Source: Bog-257 sp963805985 (lineage in GTDB: Bacteria > Acidobacteriota > Terriglobia > Terriglobales > Acidobacteriaceae). Taken from it: a stretch of 64,000 nt of DNA. Where the stretch lies: the NCBI GenBank assembly GCA_963805985.1, contig CAWDWG010000005.1, forward strand, positions 248,001 through 312,000. The letters run 5' to 3'. Under the pieces are notes generated by a model that ran no database searches, had not been told where the DNA came from, and saw nothing but the letters and a program-made list of their open reading frames with translations. The position numbers were made by a program, and so were the translations under genes. This document shows positions 61,589 to 64,000 of the stretch, piece by piece. How positions within the stretch are numbered: position 1 is the first letter of the stretch; every line of letters starts with the position of its first letter.

Positions 61589-61786
61589 CAGTTTGGAATT
61601 CACTCGCTTAAAGCATGTTGGGTGGAGCACGCCTTGAGGCGTGCAAATCGCCGCCCCAACTCGACACGCGCTTTAGCGCCTGAAGTAAATCTAACCTTTA
61701 CCTCAGCGGCTGAAGCCGGGGCATCAGCGTATCTCAACTGCACGCCTGAAGGCGTGCTCCACCCAAATGAGCGGAATTTCAAACTG
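61589..61786. repeat. 198-bp inverted-repeat (MITE-like) element
   Basis: The ends CAGTTTGGAATTCACTCGCT and, inverted, CAGTTTGAAATTCCGCTCAT are complementary. Next inside are TTGGGTGGAGCACGCC...GGCGTGCA and its inverted copy TGCACGCC...GGCGTGCTCC. The middle carries two further hairpins (GCGCTTTAGCGC and GGCTGAAGCC). The whole is a nested palindrome without coding capacity, lying between the arginase and DUF2235 genes. Confidence 0.75.
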
Positions 61787-61913
61787 AGCCATTACCCCGT
61801 TGATCCTGCGATTGCAAATCATGCTATAGTTCCGCGTAAGCTCCCAGGCGCTGCCTCTTAAGCCCGCTCTCGCTAGCAAATTTCAAACTTGTCCATCCTT
61901 GGGGAGGAAACGT

Positions 61914-62960
61914 ATGTCCAAGCGCATCATCTTCTGTGCCGATGGAACGTGGAACGACGCGACCACCAATACCAACGTCTACAAGATCTTCAAGGCGATG
62001 AATTTCACGGCCGCGCAGTGTCCGATTTACGATGACGGCGTTGGGTCGGACGGCAACCCGCTGACCAAACTGTTGGGCGGGGCTTTCGGCGATGGGCTCG
62101 ACCAGAAGATTACAGACGGCTACACGCGCATCTCGCATCTTTACGAGAAGGGTGACAGCATCTTCGTCTTCGGATTCAGCCGCGGGGCCTACGTCGCGCG
62201 CAGCCTGGCCGGCATGATCGCCAACTGCGGATTGCCGACCCAGAATGTGGATGACAATCTGACCGCGCTGGCGTACGAGGCCTACCGCGAGCACGACAGG
62301 ACGACGCGGCAACAGCTGCTGGCGCAGCTGGGGCAGAAGTATTCCATCGACACCCCCGCAGTCACGATGGTGGGCGTGTGGGACACGGTTGGCGCGCTGG
62401 GAATTCCAGCAATCTTCGGCGGCATCGACATGCTGCGTTACGGCTTCCTCGACACCCAGCTGCACCCGTGCGTGAAGAATGCCTACCACGCCGTGTCGAT
62501 CGATGAGAAGCGGCGCGAGTTTCCCGCAACGCTGTGGACAGGACCGTTCGCGCCGGGGCAAAACGTGGAGCAGGTGTACTTCACCGGTGTGCACTGCGAT
62601 GTGGGCGGCGGTTATCCGGAGACCGGCCTGTCGGACATCACCCTGAGCTGGATGATGGGGAAGGCCAAGTCGCTGGGAGTGGATTTCGATCCAGCTGTTT
62701 ATCAGCAGTACGCCAGCATTGATCCCAAGCACGCGCTCGATCAGAAGCATGAGTCGTGGACAGCGTTCTGGGGATTTCCCCTGGCGCGGACGATAGCCGG
62801 CGATGCCAGCGTGAGTAACAGCGTGCAGATTCGACTGCAGCACGATGCCTCGTATAAGCCGGTGGAGCTGGAGCAGAGCTGTGGCGTGTTGGCGGCCGGG
62901 TACGGCGTGGTTGGCGTAGTTGCGGATCCGGGGATTGCCGCGGCTGCGGCAGGAAACTAG
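61914..62960 (+). CDS. DUF2235 alpha/beta hydrolase (Tle1-like)
   Basis: The 348-residue protein (ATG 61914, GGGGAGGA upstream) starts MSKRIIFCADGTWNDATTNT, the conserved DUF2235 N-terminus with D-G-T-W-N. Further marks are DDGVGSDGNPLTKLLGGAFG, the nucleophile elbow DSIFVFGFSRGAYVARSLAG, MVGVWDTVGALG with the catalytic Asp, and QVYFTGVHCDVGGGYPETGL with the catalytic His. The family includes Tle1 phospholipase effectors of type VI secretion and many free-standing hydrolases. No signal peptide and no VgrG, immunity or T6SS gene is adjacent, so an effector role is not supported here. Confidence 0.9.
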   Translation: MSKRIIFCADGTWNDATTNTNVYKIFKAMNFTAAQCPIYDDGVGSDGNPLTKLLGGAFGDGLDQKITDGYTRISHLYEKGDSIFVFGFSRGAYVARSLAGMIANCGLPTQNVDDNLTALAYEAYREHDRTTRQQLLAQLGQKYSIDTPAVTMVGVWDTVGALGIPAIFGGIDMLRYGFLDTQLHPCVKNAYHAVSIDEKRREFPATLWTGPFAPGQNVEQVYFTGVHCDVGGGYPETGLSDITLSWMMGKAKSLGVDFDPAVYQQYASIDPKHALDQKHESWTAFWGFPLARTIAGDASVSNSVQIRLQHDASYKPVELEQSCGVLAAGYGVVGVVADPGIAAAAAGN

Positions 62961-63603
62961 AAGGGCATCTTGCAGGTGATTGGTTCGGGGCAGGCTCTCG
63001 AGAACTCCTCGCGCGACTTGTGCGTCGTTGGCTGACAACCTCTGTGCCGCCGGCTAAAGCCAGCTCGGGGCGAGAAATGGGCGGCTTATCGGCACGACTG
63101 AAGTCGTGCCCTGACACAAGGCTCGCAGGGCGAGTTTTCGGCGGCCTGTGAAGTCGTGCCCTGACACGGGGCAATCGCCGGCACAGAGACTCTGCCAGGA
63201 TAGCTAGCCTGGAGAGACTGTGTCGCGAGTGGTGTCGCCGCTGCCGCGGCTCGAACCGCAGATCCCTCGGTCGGGATGACAAAACATGGGACAGCCGGCC
63301 TGGAGGCCGGCGCTACACATTTCCCGCCCAACTCTCACACCTTGTCGTGACCATGCTCACAGCGGCCGAGTTTGCGCTCAACCGATACTGAAAGCGGTGT
63401 TCTCGGTAGGCTCCGCAGGTCCGTGCGCCGTCGTAAGCTAAGGGCTTCTTTTCCGCCCTGCGGATAGCCTTGGCAAGATCGCCAAGCCGAAGCCGTTCCG
63501 AGCAGTCACCCAGCGTCTCCCACGGTGCCCACGCACACGCTTCGGATCCTCAACCGCTGCGCTGATCCGATCTGCTGATGCCAGGATCGTGAAAGAAGGT
63601 GTT
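62961..63603. other. Gene-free spacer rich in dispersed palindromes
   Basis: It contains GGCACGACTGAAGTCGTGCC at about 63087-63106 and a degraded copy near 63145, GCAGATCCCTCGGTCGGGATG at about 63260, and GCCGGCCTGGAGGCCGGCGC near 63294. From 63330 to 63600 I see no gene; the adhE promoter should be there. Confidence 0.55.
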
Positions 63604-64000
63604 ATGCCCGACAATGGCACTCCCCTCGGCGAGGAACGTATCGCTTATCTGGAAGGACTCGTCAGCCAAGCCAGGACTGCGGCTGCCATCTTTTCGCAAT
63701 GTACGCAAGAAGACGTGGATCGCATCGTCAAGCCCATGGTCATTGCCGGCCTGAAGGCAGCCCAGAATCTCGCGCGCCTGGCAGTGGAAGAAACTCGCAT
63801 CGGCGTCCTGGAAGACAAGGCGCTTAAGAACATGGTGGCGACGGAGTTCGTCTACAACTACATCAAGGACAAACGCACGGTTGGCGTGATTCATGAGTAT
63901 CCAGAACGCGGCATAATCGAACTGGCCGAGCCGATCGGCGTGATCTTCTCGCTTACTCCCGTCACGAATCCGACCTCTACCGTGCTCTTCAAGTGCATCA
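63604..64000 (+). CDS. Aldehyde-alcohol dehydrogenase (AdhE-type), N-terminal part only
   Basis: ATG at 63604 follows AAGAAGGTG and the frame stays open to the window edge (132 codons). The sequence MPDNGTPLGEERIAYLEGLV, VKPMVIAGLKAAQNLARLAV, VATEFVYNYIKDKRTVGVIH and GIIELAEPIGVIFSLTPVTN then PTSTVLFKCI is the acylating aldehyde dehydrogenase part of AdhE/EutE-like enzymes, which interconvert acetyl-CoA and acetaldehyde. Whether the alcohol dehydrogenase half follows lies outside the window. It is transcribed on its own as far as can be seen. Confidence 0.88.
   Translation, partial: MPDNGTPLGEERIAYLEGLVSQARTAAAIFSQCTQEDVDRIVKPMVIAGLKAAQNLARLAVEETRIGVLEDKALKNMVATEFVYNYIKDKRTVGVIHEYPERGIIELAEPIGVIFSLTPVTNPTSTVLFKCI

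Noticed and set aside
61824..63038. 404-codon minus-strand frame opposite the DUF2235 gene
   Set aside because: The plus strand encodes all catalytic motifs of DUF2235 with a good ribosome site; the antisense frame shows none.

Overview
Organism. The window looks like chromosomal DNA of an acidobacterium (Acidobacteriota, Terriglobia-like; assigned by gene content, not by search). The indicators are a PadR regulator directly upstream of an ADOP-type ABC permease, a GloVer-repeat secreted protein, PEP-CTERM proteins, He_PIG-rich lipoproteins, a Ser/Thr kinase with a TPR tail, a fragment of a large TonB-dependent (Oar-like) receptor, many GC-rich dispersed palindromes, and high overall GC. Several genes (first lipoprotein, selD, tandem-DUF3395 protein, CocE-like hydrolase) carry single frame breaks, so the sequence is either a draft with indel errors or contains fresh pseudogenes.

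Layout. 1-8 kb: secreted Ig-like proteins, a selD gene whose UGA codon 18 is read as selenocysteine, an antitoxin with a destroyed toxin, and an EEP-family phosphodiesterase. 8.4-11.5 kb: a tight same-strand cassette (Nudix, two-TM protein, HIT protein, unknown protein) with a transferred look. 11.5-13.5 kb: a repeat field ending in a tandem array of about 6.6 units of 140-141 bp. 13.5-16.3 kb: divergent parA and parB with three parS-like sites between them. 16.4-21 kb: a REP-associated tyrosine transposase (RAYT) bounded by hairpins, two 220-bp internally deleted derivatives of it, remnants of RHS toxin tips, an ice-binding-like PEP-CTERM protein, a 32-residue membrane protein and a MarR regulator. 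21-27.3 kb: an unknown protein, two paralogous secreted parallel-beta-helix-like proteins, a c-type heme lipoprotein and a DUF899 protein. 27.8 kb: selC, tRNA-Sec(UCA). 28-42 kb: a double-kinase hybrid sensor, a NHL/VCBS secreted protein, an aldo/keto reductase, PadR-ADOP, GloVer and PEP-CTERM proteins. 42-52 kb: Ser/Thr kinase, receptor remnant, CocE-like hydrolase, and a KaiC-like ATPase coupled to a PAS histidine kinase. 52-64 kb: ATP-grasp protein, DUF1275 membrane protein coupled to an FAD oxidoreductase, gamma-glutamyltransferase with a TIM-barrel isomerase, a ParDE-type pair, asnS, arginase, a DUF2235 hydrolase, and the start of an AdhE-type dehydrogenase cut by the window edge.

How parts fit. 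selD plus selC give direct evidence for selenocysteine use, and SelD itself appears to be a selenoprotein. parA-parS-parB form a complete segregation locus in an unusual divergent layout. The RAYT, its hairpins and its mini-elements form a small repeat-mobilising family that has invaded an RHS toxin locus. The KaiC/kinase pair and the large hybrid kinase are signalling modules. The 8.4-11.5 kb cassette and the 141-bp array are the least explained parts of the window.
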